Below the pieces are notes generated by a model. That model saw only the letters and a program-made list of their open reading frames with translations, had not been told where the DNA came from and made no database searches. This document shows positions 1-9,169 of a stretch of 64,000 nucleotides of DNA, in pieces; position 1 is the first letter of the stretch, and each line of letters opens with the position of its first letter. A program made the position numbers and the translations under genes. The stretch spans positions 2,728,001 through 2,792,000 of the forward strand of contig NC_017219.1 in assembly GCF_000269965.1 (NCBI RefSeq), in the 5' to 3' direction. The DNA comes from Bifidobacterium longum subsp. infantis ATCC 15697 = JCM 1222 = DSM 20088. Its GTDB lineage: Bacteria; Actinomycetota; Actinomycetes; Actinomycetales; Bifidobacteriaceae.

Positions 1-253
1 AGGCGGCCACGCGCGCGGCTATGTAGCCGGTGATGACGGCGCACGCCACGGAGCCGAGCGAGATGAGCAGCATCTTGCCGCCCGCGATCCAGATGTCCTT
101 CATGTCGCTGCCCGGCGTCTCGACCAAGGTGGTGATGTCTGACATGTAGTCGGGCAGTTTCAGGTCGAAGTAGACCTGCCCGACGATGGTCAGCAGGGCG
201 ACGAGCATCTGACCGATCTCCGCTTTGGAGAGGTATTTCATGATGCGGAACAT
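1..253 (-). CDS. ABC exporter, fused membrane/ATP-binding subunit (N-terminal fragment)
   Basis: Only the first 84 codons are in the window; the gene runs off the left edge. The protein starts MFRIMKYLSKAEIGQ and continues with a hydrophobic stretch (about residues 15-32) and a second one near residues 60-84, with the polar segment between them that is typical of MdlA/MdlB-type half transporters, which export drugs, lipids or peptides as heterodimers. ATG at 253-251 follows an AAGGGGAA ribosome site. The MarR gene lies just upstream on the same strand, so the exporter is probably its target. The ATPase domain is not visible, so the assignment rests on the N-terminal pattern and context. Confidence 0.7.
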   Translation of the reverse strand, partial: MFRIMKYLSKAEIGQMLVALLTIVGQVYFDLKLPDYMSDITTLVETPGSDMKDIWIAGGKMLLISLGSVACAVITGYIAARVAA

Positions 254-366
254 TGATTTCCCCTTGTATTGGTGTGGTTGGCGTGAATGTGGTGTGGTGT
301 TCGGTTGGTTGGATTAGTGGTGTTGATCGGTTTCCGTTGTCTGAATAGTTTCCACGGTTTGGTTAC

Positions 367-383
367 TTACACTGTGAGATATT
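367..383 (+). promoter_or_regulatory. Candidate MarR operator before the ABC exporter
   Basis: The plus strand reads TTACACTGTGAGATATT. Its core CTTACACTGTGAG (366-378) is an imperfect palindrome (10 of 13 positions). A closely related sequence, TTTACGGTGTGAGCTATTC, lies on the minus strand in the promoter of the MarR gene (1074-1092). Sharing between the regulator promoter and the region before the next gene fits an autoregulated MarR circuit. This is inference from two sites. Confidence 0.4.
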
Positions 384-488
384 ACGCATGACTCTGGGCA
401 TTCGCTGTGAGCCCCCGGGATTACGCTCTGCGCTCAACCGAGGGGGCAAACGAGGCCGCCCGCGCCCGGCGCGGGGCAGACGGAGCCC

Positions 489-1019
489 CTACCGTTCGTC
501 GCTCCGCGCCCGTCCGTCCGGCATATGCTCGGCCACGCGCCGGTCCCGCTCGGCGAACGCCTCGCTCACCTGCTCCGCGGTCGGCCTCGGCTGGCCCGGA
601 TGGCAGATCGACATGTATGTGGTGAATTCCGAGAGCAGTTCGACGAACGCGCGCGTGCGCCGCTCCCCCATCTGCGAGAAGATCCAGCAGATCGCCGAAC
701 GCATCTCATCCATCATCCGGCGGGACTGCTCGCGGCCGGAATCGGTAAGGTTCACGCGGATGATGCGGCGATCCTCGGGGTCGATGTCGCGCGTGACCCA
801 GCCTTTCTTCTCCAACGCCGACAACACCGTGGAGATGCGGCCGGAACTGGTCTGGAGCGCGGCGGCCAGCTGCGATGGCGACTGGGTTCCCTTGATGGAC
901 AGCTCCCGGAGCACGAACTGCTCGCCGTGGGCCCCGCGGGTGAATTCCCTCTGCATCTTCGAACGGTTGCCGCATACGCTGGCATACAGTTCGCTGACCG
1001 CCTCCTGTTCGAATCCCAT
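489..1019 (-). CDS. MarR-family transcriptional regulator
   Basis: A protein of 176 residues, typical for MarR. The winged helix-turn-helix spans about residues 35-110: the recognition part reads SPSQLAAALQTSSGRISTVL, followed by LEKKGWVTRD and the wing DPEDRRIIRVNLTDSG, whose D-x-R-D/R pattern is the family hallmark. The helices at both ends form the dimer interface. ATG at 1019 is preceded by GGATGGTG. The gene lies directly upstream of an ABC exporter fragment on the same strand (235 bp apart), a common pairing in which MarR represses its own operon until a drug-like ligand binds. The ligand cannot be told from sequence. Confidence 0.9.
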   Translation of the reverse strand: MGFEQEAVSELYASVCGNRSKMQREFTRGAHGEQFVLRELSIKGTQSPSQLAAALQTSSGRISTVLSALEKKGWVTRDIDPEDRRIIRVNLTDSGREQSRRMMDEMRSAICWIFSQMGERRTRAFVELLSEFTTYMSICHPGQPRPTAEQVSEAFAERDRRVAEHMPDGRARSDER

Positions 1020-1073
1020 ACGGGCACCATCCGTTTCCGTTCATTGTGCGGCGCAGCGCCGCGGACGCCCCCA

Positions 1074-1092
1074 GAATAGCTCACACCGTAAA
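1074..1092 (-). promoter_or_regulatory. marR-type gene promoter with candidate operator
   Basis: On the minus strand TTGAAT is followed after 16 bases by TATTCT (plausible -35/-10), and the spacer and -10 contain TTTACGGTGTGAGCTATTC, which resembles the site at 367-383. A repressor bound here would cover the -10 region. Inferred from position and similarity only. Confidence 0.4.
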
Positions 1093-1172
1093 CAATTCAA
1101 CACCGCAAGCCAATTATCGGCGCCGCAGGGCGGGGCGGCGCGGGGCGGTCCGCCGGCACCCGCCGGCACCCG

Positions 1173-2696
1173 TCACCGTCCGCGGCTCAGCGCGGCCTTG
1201 AGATCACGGCTGCGGTAATGCTCGCGCAGTACGGAGAACCCGCCGAACCCGATCAGCCACACCAGACCGGCGATGGCCGAACTGCGGGTGTCGTCCGCCA
1301 GGAACAGCGTCAGGTAAATGAACACGAAGAACACGATCGCCACCGTGTTGAGCACCTTCCACGCGGGCATGACGAACCCGTCCGCGATGAAATCGGCGGA
1401 ACGGCGGTACCTGCGATGCGCCAGCAGCGTCAGGATGTAGATGAACAGGAACACCGCGGAACTGGCGGACGAGAACAGCACGAACGCCCCCGAGATGCCG
1501 GGGATGGCGTTGACGATCGGCGACAGCAGTATCAGCGCCGCGGACACCAGGATGGCGCGGGCCGGCACCTTGCGGTCGGACACCTTGCCGAGCTTGTTCA
1601 GCATCGGGTTCGGCGACACCTCGGACAGCTGGTACAGGTGGCGGCCGGCGGAATACAACAGCGAATTGAGCGACGAGGACGCGGCGGTGATCACCACGAA
1701 GAACACCAGGGCGGACGCCCAGTTCAACCCGGCATACTGGAACACCATGATGAACGGGGAGGCGAAGGAGCCGTCCTCGTTCGGCTTGAACGAGGTCCAC
1801 GGCACGATGCACATGATGGCCACGAGCGCGCCCACGTAGAAGATGAGCACGCGCACGATGATCTCGTTGACGGCTTTGGGCAGCACCTCACGAGGATTCT
1901 TGGTCTCGGAGACGGTGACGCCCACGAACTCGAGCAGCTCATAGGCGAAGAACACCATCTGGAAGCTCATGAGGAAGGCCATCCAGCCGTTCGGGGCGAA
2001 CGAGAAGCCGGCGAACAGGTTGTCGAGTCCGGCGTGGCCCGCCGGGCTCACATGATCCACGCCATGAATCCGCGCGGCCGGGTAATGGTAGCCGATCACG
2101 ATCATGACCACGGCGGTGACGATCATCGCGCCGATCAGCGTGATCTTGATCATCGAGAACCAGAATTCCACTTCGCCGAACACCTTGACGGCGATCAGGT
2201 TGACGGACACCAGCGACACCAGGAAACACAGCTCGATCAGCCATTTCCAATGGGTCAGGTCGATGCCGAACGTGTCGAAGAAGGTGATGAAGTACGTGGA
2301 GACGGCCGTGATCTCGGTCATGCCCAGCAGCACGAGCGCGGCCCAATACGTCCAGCCGGCGAAATGCCCCCATCCGTTGCCCAGGTAGCGGGTGATGAAA
2401 TTGATGAAGGTGTGCTGGCTGGGGTCGCGGTACATCATCTCGCCGATGGCGCGCATCAGGAAGAACATGATGACGCCGACCAGGATATACACGAAGACGA
2501 TCGAGGGGCCGGTCAGCGCCAGCGACTTGCCGGACCCCAGGAACAATCCGGTGCCGATGGTGCCGCCGATGGCGATGAACTGCACGTGGCGGTTGTTCAG
2601 GCCGCGCTCCATCTCGTTGGTCCGGTCCAGGCTTTCGACAGACTTGAGTTTGCCCGTAGCCTGCTGTGCACCACCATTCACATTCGTATCGGCCAT
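1173..2696 (-). CDS. Amino-acid permease, APC superfamily (AAT type)
   Basis: An integral membrane protein of 507 residues with about 12 hydrophobic helices. After a polar N-terminus it carries the AAT signature around residues 40-70 (RHVQFIAIGGTIGTGLFLGS and ALTGPS), typical of GABA/asparagine/D-Ala-Ser-Gly/lysine permeases that import amino acids with protons. The substrate cannot be fixed from sequence. I chose ATG at 2696 (MADTNVNG); an in-frame start 14 codons upstream at 2738 is possible, and a GGAGAAGAGAA purine stretch lies between them. It is a single gene facing a GC-rich 3' region (1085-1172) with repeated CGCCGGCACC units that may fold into a terminator. A similar permease lies at 7541-9022. 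Confidence 0.88.
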   Translation of the reverse strand: MADTNVNGGAQQATGKLKSVESLDRTNEMERGLNNRHVQFIAIGGTIGTGLFLGSGKSLALTGPSIVFVYILVGVIMFFLMRAIGEMMYRDPSQHTFINFITRYLGNGWGHFAGWTYWAALVLLGMTEITAVSTYFITFFDTFGIDLTHWKWLIELCFLVSLVSVNLIAVKVFGEVEFWFSMIKITLIGAMIVTAVVMIVIGYHYPAARIHGVDHVSPAGHAGLDNLFAGFSFAPNGWMAFLMSFQMVFFAYELLEFVGVTVSETKNPREVLPKAVNEIIVRVLIFYVGALVAIMCIVPWTSFKPNEDGSFASPFIMVFQYAGLNWASALVFFVVITAASSSLNSLLYSAGRHLYQLSEVSPNPMLNKLGKVSDRKVPARAILVSAALILLSPIVNAIPGISGAFVLFSSASSAVFLFIYILTLLAHRRYRRSADFIADGFVMPAWKVLNTVAIVFFVFIYLTLFLADDTRSSAIAGLVWLIGFGGFSVLREHYRSRDLKAALSRGR

Positions 2697-2883
2697 ACTG
2701 ATTTCATTTCTCTTCTCCGCCGCCCGATTGTTACGCACCGGACGCGATACTCGTTCAAAACAAGTTCAGACTGTATCACCGAAATATGTCACGAAAACGC
2801 TCAGCTCAAGAATACATGCGATGATGCTGTAAGTATTCCGCCAAAAAAGTTCAATTCACCAACACCAAATTGAACTTCCGTCT

Positions 2884-5800
2884 CTATTCCACGGACTTGA
2901 GCGAGCTGACCGGGTCTACACGATCGAGCACTGGGTTGGTGAACAGCTGCACCAGCAGCGCGAACGCCAGCGTCGCCACCACGGCAATCGCATAGCTGTA
3001 CCAGTGCACTTCCACTTCGAAATACAGCGACGGCATATTCAACGCAGCAGTCAGTAATCCGCCTATCCACCTGCCAAGCGGCAGACCAACCACCACACCC
3101 ATACCGGTCAATATCATCATCTCGCGGTTCACGTAGTTGTGCACCTCGCGGTCATAGAAGCCCAGCACCTTCAGTGTGGCCATCTCGCGGATGCGTTCGG
3201 ACACGTTCGTATTGGCCAACGTAAACAGCACCACCAGCGCCAGACCGCCGGCGAGCCCCACAATCAGCGCCACCACGGCACCCATCAGATCGAACTTAAA
3301 CGTGGCGGCCAGATGCGCACAGCTCACGGCCTTGAGCACCGACGATTCCTCGCCCAACCGATCCGCATATTCGGCCTGTTCGGTCTCGGAACCTTTCAGC
3401 TTGACGAGCATCGCGTTCCACGTCAAGGTCGAGGCAGTGCCATCCCCCGAAGCCGAAGACGTCACACCGTCGGCCGCAAACTTCTGGTCGTACAGTCGCT
3501 CACTGATGTACACATCAGAGCCAACAAGATTGCGCGTCACGGCCGCGACCTGCACCTTGGCCCGGCTGCTGCCGCCATTGCCCAGCGTGACGGTGTCGCC
3601 GGCATGAATATTCAGCGAGTTGGCGGCGGACTGCGACACAATCACGCCACTATCGTCCAACGCTACAGTGCCACCACCCGCTTTGCCGAAAATATTGGGC
3701 AGTCCGAACCATTCATCATCGCCGGCTTGCTCCAACGTGACCATATCGTTCAAGATATTCAGCGAATCGTTGGGCACGGTCATCAGCTGCACGGTTTCGC
3801 TTTTCTGCGCCGCATTGCTCATTTCGCCGCTATCCACGCGCAGATTCAGCGTTTCGGTGGCCTGGCCATCTTCTGCCACCTGCTTGCGCATCGCGGCGGC
3901 GTTATCGTCATTGGCCACCACCATCAAGTCATACTGGTAGATCTGCTCATATTGCTTGACGCCAATCGTGTCGACGGTGTCGTTAATCGCAAATCCGCAG
4001 ATAATCAACGCTGTGCAACCGGCCACGCCGCCCACGGTCATAATCAAGCGCGACTTGAATCGGAAGATATTGCGCGCAGTGACTTTGCCGAGGAAGTTCA
4101 GCCGGCTCCATACCGGGCGAATTCGCTCCAACAATATGCGAGCGCCCGTCTTCGGCGCCTTCGGCCGCATCAGCGCGGCGGGCGTGTGCCGCATCTCCTC
4201 GCGGCAGACGAGCGCGGTGACCACTCCCACACCGACCACGAACAGCACGATGCCGGCCGAGCCGTACAGCCAGTCGTATTCAAGTCGCACACCGGGCAAT
4301 ATATACAGTCCCTCAATCACCACCAGCAGGAATGCCGGGATGCCGAGGAATCCGACCAGCAGACCGATGCCGCCGCCGAGCAGGCAGGCGAGCAACGCGA
4401 ACAGCAGATACCGGCTGGACACGGCGAGTCCGCCATAGCCGAGGCCAAGGTAGGTGCCGATGAGTCCGCGATCTTCCTCGACCATGCGGGTCATGGTGGT
4501 CAGGCTCATGAGCACGGCGACCAGCAGGAACACAATCGGGAATGCGCGGCCGATGGATTCGATGGAACTGACGTCTGATTTGAGCGAGCTGAATCCGTCG
4601 ATCGAGGCGCGCGTCTGCACATACCAACGTGCGTTGGCCACATCGTCGATGCGCCGTTGCTGCTTGGCGAATTCGCTTTCCGCTTCGCTTCGCTTCGCAT
4701 CGAGTGCAGACTGCGCATCATCCAGTTTCGCCTTGCCGTCCGCGAGCTGTTGTTCGCCTTCTTTCAGCTGCCGCTCGCCTTCTTCGAGCTGCTGCTTGCC
4801 GCTGGCCAGTTGGGCGGCCTGCGCTTCAAGTTGCGCCGACTGGGTTTCGAGGGTTGCGGCATTCGCTTCGAGTTCCGCGGATTTGGTATTGAGCTGTGCC
4901 TCTCCTGCAGCCACTTCCTGTTCCTTGGCGGTCAGTTGCGCGTTCTGCTGGTCCAAGGTGGATTGTGCGGGGGCAATGGTTTCGTTTAATGTGCGCTGCA
5001 AATCGGCTTTCTGCTGGGCCAGACTGTCTCGCTGCGTTTGCAGTTCCGTTTGCTTGGCGGCCAGCTGTTGCCGCAGCTCACTGATTGACGGCACTTCAGG
5101 CAGGGTAATGCCAAGGCGCGCGAGCAGTTGCTTGATGGCCTGCCATGTGGGTGAGTTGAAGTCGATATTCGGGTCAAGTTGCGCCAGTAGATTGTCGGCC
5201 TGTTGAATCATGGACAGCATCTGATCAATTTGCGCCACGCCTTGGTCGATTTGGGTAATGCCCTGTTCGATTTTCGTGCGATTGGCGGTCAGTTCCGTTT
5301 GCGCCGCATCGAGCTGTTTGCGAGCCGAGGTGAGCTGCGTTTTGCCTGATTCGAGCTGGGTGCGCGCTTCGGCTATCTGCTGGCGACCTTGCGCGATCTG
5401 TTGACGGGCCGATGCAATCTGCGCACGTCCATCGGCGAGCTGCCGTTCGCCATCGGTAATGGTTGTCCTGTTGTTCTCCAATTCGGTACGGCTATCTTGC
5501 AATGTCGTTTCGTTGGCTTCCAGCTCGGCCCAGTTGTCGTCGATCTGCTTCTGGGCTTCGTCCAGCTGCTCGTTGGCCTCGTCTTTGGCATCGTCCAGTC
5601 TGCGCTGCGCGCTGGAGACGATCTGTTGACGACGGGCTTTCTGGCGTGTGGCCTGTATCTGATGCTCGATACGGTCGGCCACGGTTTTGACGGCTTCATC
5701 GTAGGCATCGGAAAACGTGTCAAAATCGGACGCACCAGTGACGGCAACCGATATCGCAGTGTATATATTGCCGGTCACGCCGTCGCTGGGTGCAAAGAAC

Positions 5801-6582
5801 GTATAGTCCTCGGATGAGGTGGACCGGAAGGAGGTCATGCCCGAATAGCCGTCTGGATTGTTGAGGTCGCGCGGGTCGAGCACGACGCCGGTGATGGTGA
5901 GTTTCGTGGGGAACTGCGGGGATTGCTCGGCGTCGGCGTCCGTATTGGCGTCGTCAGTCTCCGTGGCCGCTGCCGATATGACGGATGAAGAGGTGTCTTG
6001 TGGCGTCACAGTAATGGTGCCGCCAATCTTGAGTCCGCTATCGTTCAGGAATTGCTGCGTAACCGCCACTTCGCCGGCCTTGTTCGGCAGTTTGCCCTGC
6101 CGTATGTACGGCTGATCAAGCCCTTCGGTACCGATTTCCTGCATGGTCACGGTTTTCTTGGTGCCGTCCACCAACGTGGTCACCGTCTGAGAACGTTCGG
6201 GCTGCACGGTTTGCACACCGTCGATTCGGCGCAGTGCCGCTGCATCATCACCGGTCAGGCCGTATGTGGATAGCACCTGCAGGTCATGCAGTCCCTGCTG
6301 ATCGTAAAAACGACCGGCCGCCAGAAAAGCATCGCGGCATCCGGCGTAGATGCCGGTCAGCACGGCCACGCCAAGCAGCGTAATGACGGCGATCGAGACG
6401 AACCTCTTCCAGCTGCGCAGCCAGCAACGCAACGTATCTTTGGCAAATACCGCAGAAACGCCCGCTCCTCGACCGCCGCTATCGTCGAGGTTCCGCCGTT
6501 TCACAGAATGTTTCACAGGTTGTTCCACGAATCGCCTCGCTTGTTTCACGGGGCGTTTCACAGAGTGTCTTGCAGTGAGCAT
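2884..6582 (-). CDS. Large FtsX-type ABC permease with long periplasmic coiled coil
   Basis: A membrane protein of 1232 residues. One helix near residues 50-75 is followed by a large extracytoplasmic region. Within it, roughly residues 310-690 are an almost unbroken coiled coil built of Gln/Glu/Ala heptads (many LEEGERQLKEGEQQLADGK-like repeats). Three helices follow at about 690-800, a second extracytoplasmic domain at about 880-1090, and a final three-helix FtsX domain at 1110-1225. This is the MacB/LolC-type (type VII ABC) fold, which works mechanically on envelope substrates rather than as a channel. ATG at 6582 follows AGGTGA; a TTG two codons upstream is a weaker alternative. The partner ATPase ends 10 bp upstream, so the two form an operon. 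Confidence 0.9.
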   Translation of the reverse strand: MLTARHSVKRPVKQARRFVEQPVKHSVKRRNLDDSGGRGAGVSAVFAKDTLRCWLRSWKRFVSIAVITLLGVAVLTGIYAGCRDAFLAAGRFYDQQGLHDLQVLSTYGLTGDDAAALRRIDGVQTVQPERSQTVTTLVDGTKKTVTMQEIGTEGLDQPYIRQGKLPNKAGEVAVTQQFLNDSGLKIGGTITVTPQDTSSSVISAAATETDDANTDADAEQSPQFPTKLTITGVVLDPRDLNNPDGYSGMTSFRSTSSEDYTFFAPSDGVTGNIYTAISVAVTGASDFDTFSDAYDEAVKTVADRIEHQIQATRQKARRQQIVSSAQRRLDDAKDEANEQLDEAQKQIDDNWAELEANETTLQDSRTELENNRTTITDGERQLADGRAQIASARQQIAQGRQQIAEARTQLESGKTQLTSARKQLDAAQTELTANRTKIEQGITQIDQGVAQIDQMLSMIQQADNLLAQLDPNIDFNSPTWQAIKQLLARLGITLPEVPSISELRQQLAAKQTELQTQRDSLAQQKADLQRTLNETIAPAQSTLDQQNAQLTAKEQEVAAGEAQLNTKSAELEANAATLETQSAQLEAQAAQLASGKQQLEEGERQLKEGEQQLADGKAKLDDAQSALDAKRSEAESEFAKQQRRIDDVANARWYVQTRASIDGFSSLKSDVSSIESIGRAFPIVFLLVAVLMSLTTMTRMVEEDRGLIGTYLGLGYGGLAVSSRYLLFALLACLLGGGIGLLVGFLGIPAFLLVVIEGLYILPGVRLEYDWLYGSAGIVLFVVGVGVVTALVCREEMRHTPAALMRPKAPKTGARILLERIRPVWSRLNFLGKVTARNIFRFKSRLIMTVGGVAGCTALIICGFAINDTVDTIGVKQYEQIYQYDLMVVANDDNAAAMRKQVAEDGQATETLNLRVDSGEMSNAAQKSETVQLMTVPNDSLNILNDMVTLEQAGDDEWFGLPNIFGKAGGGTVALDDSGVIVSQSAANSLNIHAGDTVTLGNGGSSRAKVQVAAVTRNLVGSDVYISERLYDQKFAADGVTSSASGDGTASTLTWNAMLVKLKGSETEQAEYADRLGEESSVLKAVSCAHLAATFKFDLMGAVVALIVGLAGGLALVVLFTLANTNVSERIREMATLKVLGFYDREVHNYVNREMMILTGMGVVVGLPLGRWIGGLLTAALNMPSLYFEVEVHWYSYAIAVVATLAFALLVQLFTNPVLDRVDPVSSLKSVE

Positions 6583-6592
6583 CGCCAATCAC

Positions 6593-7294
6593 CTACCATT
6601 CGATATCGGCGATGGGCTGCGGCGTTGCGTTGACCTCCTCGCTGGTCACCTTGCCGGAGCGGAAGCGAATCACTTTATGAGCCATCGGTGCAAGCGCGGA
6701 ATTATGCGTGATGATCATCACGGTCATGCCTTGCGTTTGGCAAATATCCTGCAGCAGCTGCAGTACTTCCTTACCGGTCTCGTAATCGAGCGCACCGGTC
6801 GGCTCGTCACACAACAGCAGCTTCGGCTTTTTGGCAATCGCGCGGGCGATGGATACACGCTGTTGTTCGCCGCCGGACAGTTGCGCCGGGAAGTTCCCCA
6901 TGCGCTCCCCCAACCCGACCTTGCACAAGGTTTCCACCGGGTCGAAATGGTCGGGACAAATCTGTGAGGCAAGCTCCACGTTTTCCAGCGCGGTAAGGTT
7001 CGGCACAAGATTGTAGAACTGGAAAACGAAGCCGATGTCGTTGCGCCGATAGGTCACCAAATCGCGCTTGCGCAATCCGGTGATATCGCGATCGCCCACA
7101 ATAACACGGCCGGAAGTCGCGGTATCCATGCCGCCCAGAATGTTCAACGCCGTGGTCTTGCCTGCGCCCGACTGGCCGAGGATGACGCTTAGCTCACCTT
7201 GATCGGCGGTGAAACTCGCCTCGTCGAGCGCTCGAATCACACTGCTGCCGGAGGGGTATTCCTTGACCACATGATCGAATTCGATATACGCCAT
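6593..7294 (-). CDS. ABC transporter ATPase, LolD/MacB type
   Basis: A protein of 233 residues with the full ATPase set: Walker [10 protein letters not shown] near residue 40, Q-loop FQFYNL, signature [14 protein letters not shown], Walker [13 protein letters not shown] and the H-loop ITHNS. It powers the FtsX-type permease whose start lies 10 bp downstream. ATG at 7294 ([14 protein letters not shown]) is preceded by GGAGGTG at ideal spacing; the frame is open further upstream, but that extension lacks family similarity. The promoter lies in the 246-bp divergent region shared with the amino-acid permease at 7541. Confidence 0.95.
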   Translation of the reverse strand: MAYIEFDHVVKEYPSGSSVIRALDEASFTADQGELSVILGQSGAGKTTALNILGGMDTATSGRVIVGDRDITGLRKRDLVTYRRNDIGFVFQFYNLVPNLTALENVELASQICPDHFDPVETLCKVGLGERMGNFPAQLSGGEQQRVSIARAIAKKPKLLLCDEPTGALDYETGKEVLQLLQDICQTQGMTVMIITHNSALAPMAHKVIRFRSGKVTSEEVNATPQPIADIEW

Positions 7295-7540
7295 CACGCA
7301 CCTCCGACAGTTCCCACCACGGCGCGTCACATCGGCGAAGCCGTCTGCGTTCCCTTGTTCCCTTCCAGTAAAACAACACCATGACGGTTGCGCAACCAGC
7401 ATACGGATCGTGAGTCGCCGGTCTCGCCCAGTGGCGGTGGGCGTTGCCATCACGCCATACGGCGTTTTACAATGGCGGGCATCGTGCATGGCGGGGTCGC
7501 CATCCATGCCGATAGTCAGAGGAACCTGGGGAAGGGCATC

Positions 7541-9022
7541 ATGAGCACCAACGATACGTCCGAACAGCCGCGCGAAACCGACGATGTGCCGGTGCCGGCC
7601 ACGCTGCGCAAGTCACTGAAGAACCGTCATATCCAGCTGATTGCACTGGGCGGCGCCATCGGAACCGGCCTGTTCTATGGTTCCAGCGAAGCCATCGCGC
7701 TGGCCGGCCCCTCGATTCTGCTCGCCTACTTGGTCGGCGGCTTCGCAATCTTCATGATCGTGCGCGCGCTGAGCGAAATGTCCGTTGAGGATCCGGAGGC
7801 GGGCGCGTTCAGCTACTACGCCACTCGCTACTGGTCCAAGCGCGCCGGCTTCATCTCCGGTTGGAACTACTGGTTCAATTACATCCTCGTCTCGATGGTG
7901 GAGCTGTCAGTGGTGGGTTCGTTTGTGAACTACTGGTTCCCGGCGATTCCGACATGGGTGTCGGCGGCCGTGTTCTTGGTGATTATCTGCGCCGCCAACC
8001 TGCTGGGCGTCTCCAAGTTCGGCGAGTTCGAGTTCTGGTTCGCCATTATCAAGATTGTGGCCGTGATCGCCATGATTATCGGCGGCCTGGCCGTCATCAT
8101 CTTCGCTCTGCCCACCACATCCGGTATCAAAGCGAGCTTTGCCAACTGGTTCACCTTGGAAGGGGGCTTCTTCCCGAACGGTCTCATGGAGCAGACTAAG
8201 GACGGCACCTGGACCGGTCTGTTGATGGCGCTTGTCGTGGTGATGTTCAGCTTCGGCGGCACCGAGCTCATCGGCATCACTGCCGGCGAAACCGAGGACC
8301 CTCGTCGTACGATTCCCCGCGCCACCAATGACATTATCTGGCGAATTCTCGTGTTCTACATTGGCGCGCTCGGCGTAATCATGGCCGTAATACCGTGGAA
8401 CACCATCGGCGGAGACGATGCTCCCAGCCCGTTCGTGCAAATCTTCGATTCCGTGGGCATCCACGCGGCCGCCGGCATCCTCAACTTCGTGTGCCTGACC
8501 GCCGTGATGAGCGTCTACAACTCCGGCCTGTACGCCAACTCCCGCATGCTGTATTCGCTGGCCAAGCAAGGCAATGCGCCCGCGTATCTGGGCAAGCTCA
8601 ACGCTAAGGGCGTGCCGGTGGCCGGCGTGCTGACGTCCGCCGTGATCACCGCCATCGCCGTGGTCGTGGTGTTCGTGTGGCCCGAGTTCGCGTTCAACTA
8701 TCTGATGTCGATTGCCACCATCGCCGGCATCATCAACTGGACGATGATCATGTTCACCGAGATGAAGTTCCGTAAGGTGGTCGCCGCGGGCGGCGCTCCC
8801 GAGGATTCCGAGCTGGCCGGCAAGTCCGGCAAGGAAGCGCTCGACGCGATTCACTTCAAGCTGCCGTTCGCTAAGGTGACCCCGTGGGTGGTGTTGGCGT
8901 TCTTGGCACTGGTGGTGGTGCTCATGTGCTTCTCCGCCAGCTACCGTGTCGCCGTCATCGCCGGCGTGATTTGGCTCGCCATTCTCTTTGCGGCCTACCA
9001 GCTCACTCAGGCGAAGAAGTAG
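7541..9022 (+). CDS. Amino-acid permease, APC superfamily (AAT type)
   Basis: A protein of 493 residues and about 12 membrane helices, with the AAT signature near residues 28-55 (IQLIALGGAIGTGLFYGS, IALAGPSILLAYL). It is related to but clearly distinct from the permease at 1173-2696. ATG at 7541 follows GGGGAAGG; the open frame upstream is not conserved-looking. It probably imports a neutral or basic amino acid by proton symport; the substrate is unknown. The gene stands alone and is divergent from the ABC pair. Confidence 0.9.
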   Translation: MSTNDTSEQPRETDDVPVPATLRKSLKNRHIQLIALGGAIGTGLFYGSSEAIALAGPSILLAYLVGGFAIFMIVRALSEMSVEDPEAGAFSYYATRYWSKRAGFISGWNYWFNYILVSMVELSVVGSFVNYWFPAIPTWVSAAVFLVIICAANLLGVSKFGEFEFWFAIIKIVAVIAMIIGGLAVIIFALPTTSGIKASFANWFTLEGGFFPNGLMEQTKDGTWTGLLMALVVVMFSFGGTELIGITAGETEDPRRTIPRATNDIIWRILVFYIGALGVIMAVIPWNTIGGDDAPSPFVQIFDSVGIHAAAGILNFVCLTAVMSVYNSGLYANSRMLYSLAKQGNAPAYLGKLNAKGVPVAGVLTSAVITAIAVVVVFVWPEFAFNYLMSIATIAGIINWTMIMFTEMKFRKVVAAGGAPEDSELAGKSGKEALDAIHFKLPFAKVTPWVVLAFLALVVVLMCFSASYRVAVIAGVIWLAILFAAYQLTQAKK

Positions 9023-9026
9023 AGTC

Positions 9027-9158
9027 TCATCTGCGAATAGCTCTCAGAATACGCCGCTTGACATTTGCATCTATGGTCTCATTTGGGTCAAATTCCTCTA
9101 GGTAACGCGGGATACCGCCCAGTGTCGCGTAGGCCGGCTCCTTATCCTCGTTGACTGT
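9027..9158 (-). pseudogene. Relic of an AAA ATPase (archaeal-type, DUF234-linked)
   Basis: The minus strand has an open frame of about 43 codons directly between two genes, ending in TGA at 9029-9027. It reads ...YATLGGIPRYLEEFDP and then NETIDANVKRRILRAIRR. The LGGIPRYLEEFDP block is characteristic of the middle of the ~450-residue archaeal-type AAA ATPases, so this is a short internal fragment whose ends are gone. It has no start codon or ribosome site of its own. Identification is from memory of the family motif. Confidence 0.55.
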
Positions 9159-9169
9159 CCGCTAGCTGC

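Noticed and set aside
254..366. A riboswitch or leader RNA before the ABC exporter
   Set aside because: GT-rich sequence without stable stems or a known aptamer pattern.
1218..2873. A plus-strand open frame of 551 codons
   Set aside because: It is antisense to the amino-acid permease, His/Asp/Gly-rich as expected from a mirrored high-GC membrane protein gene, and has no family pattern.
3139..4578. A plus-strand open frame of 479 codons
   Set aside because: Antisense shadow of the FtsX-type permease; no ribosome site or recognisable motif.
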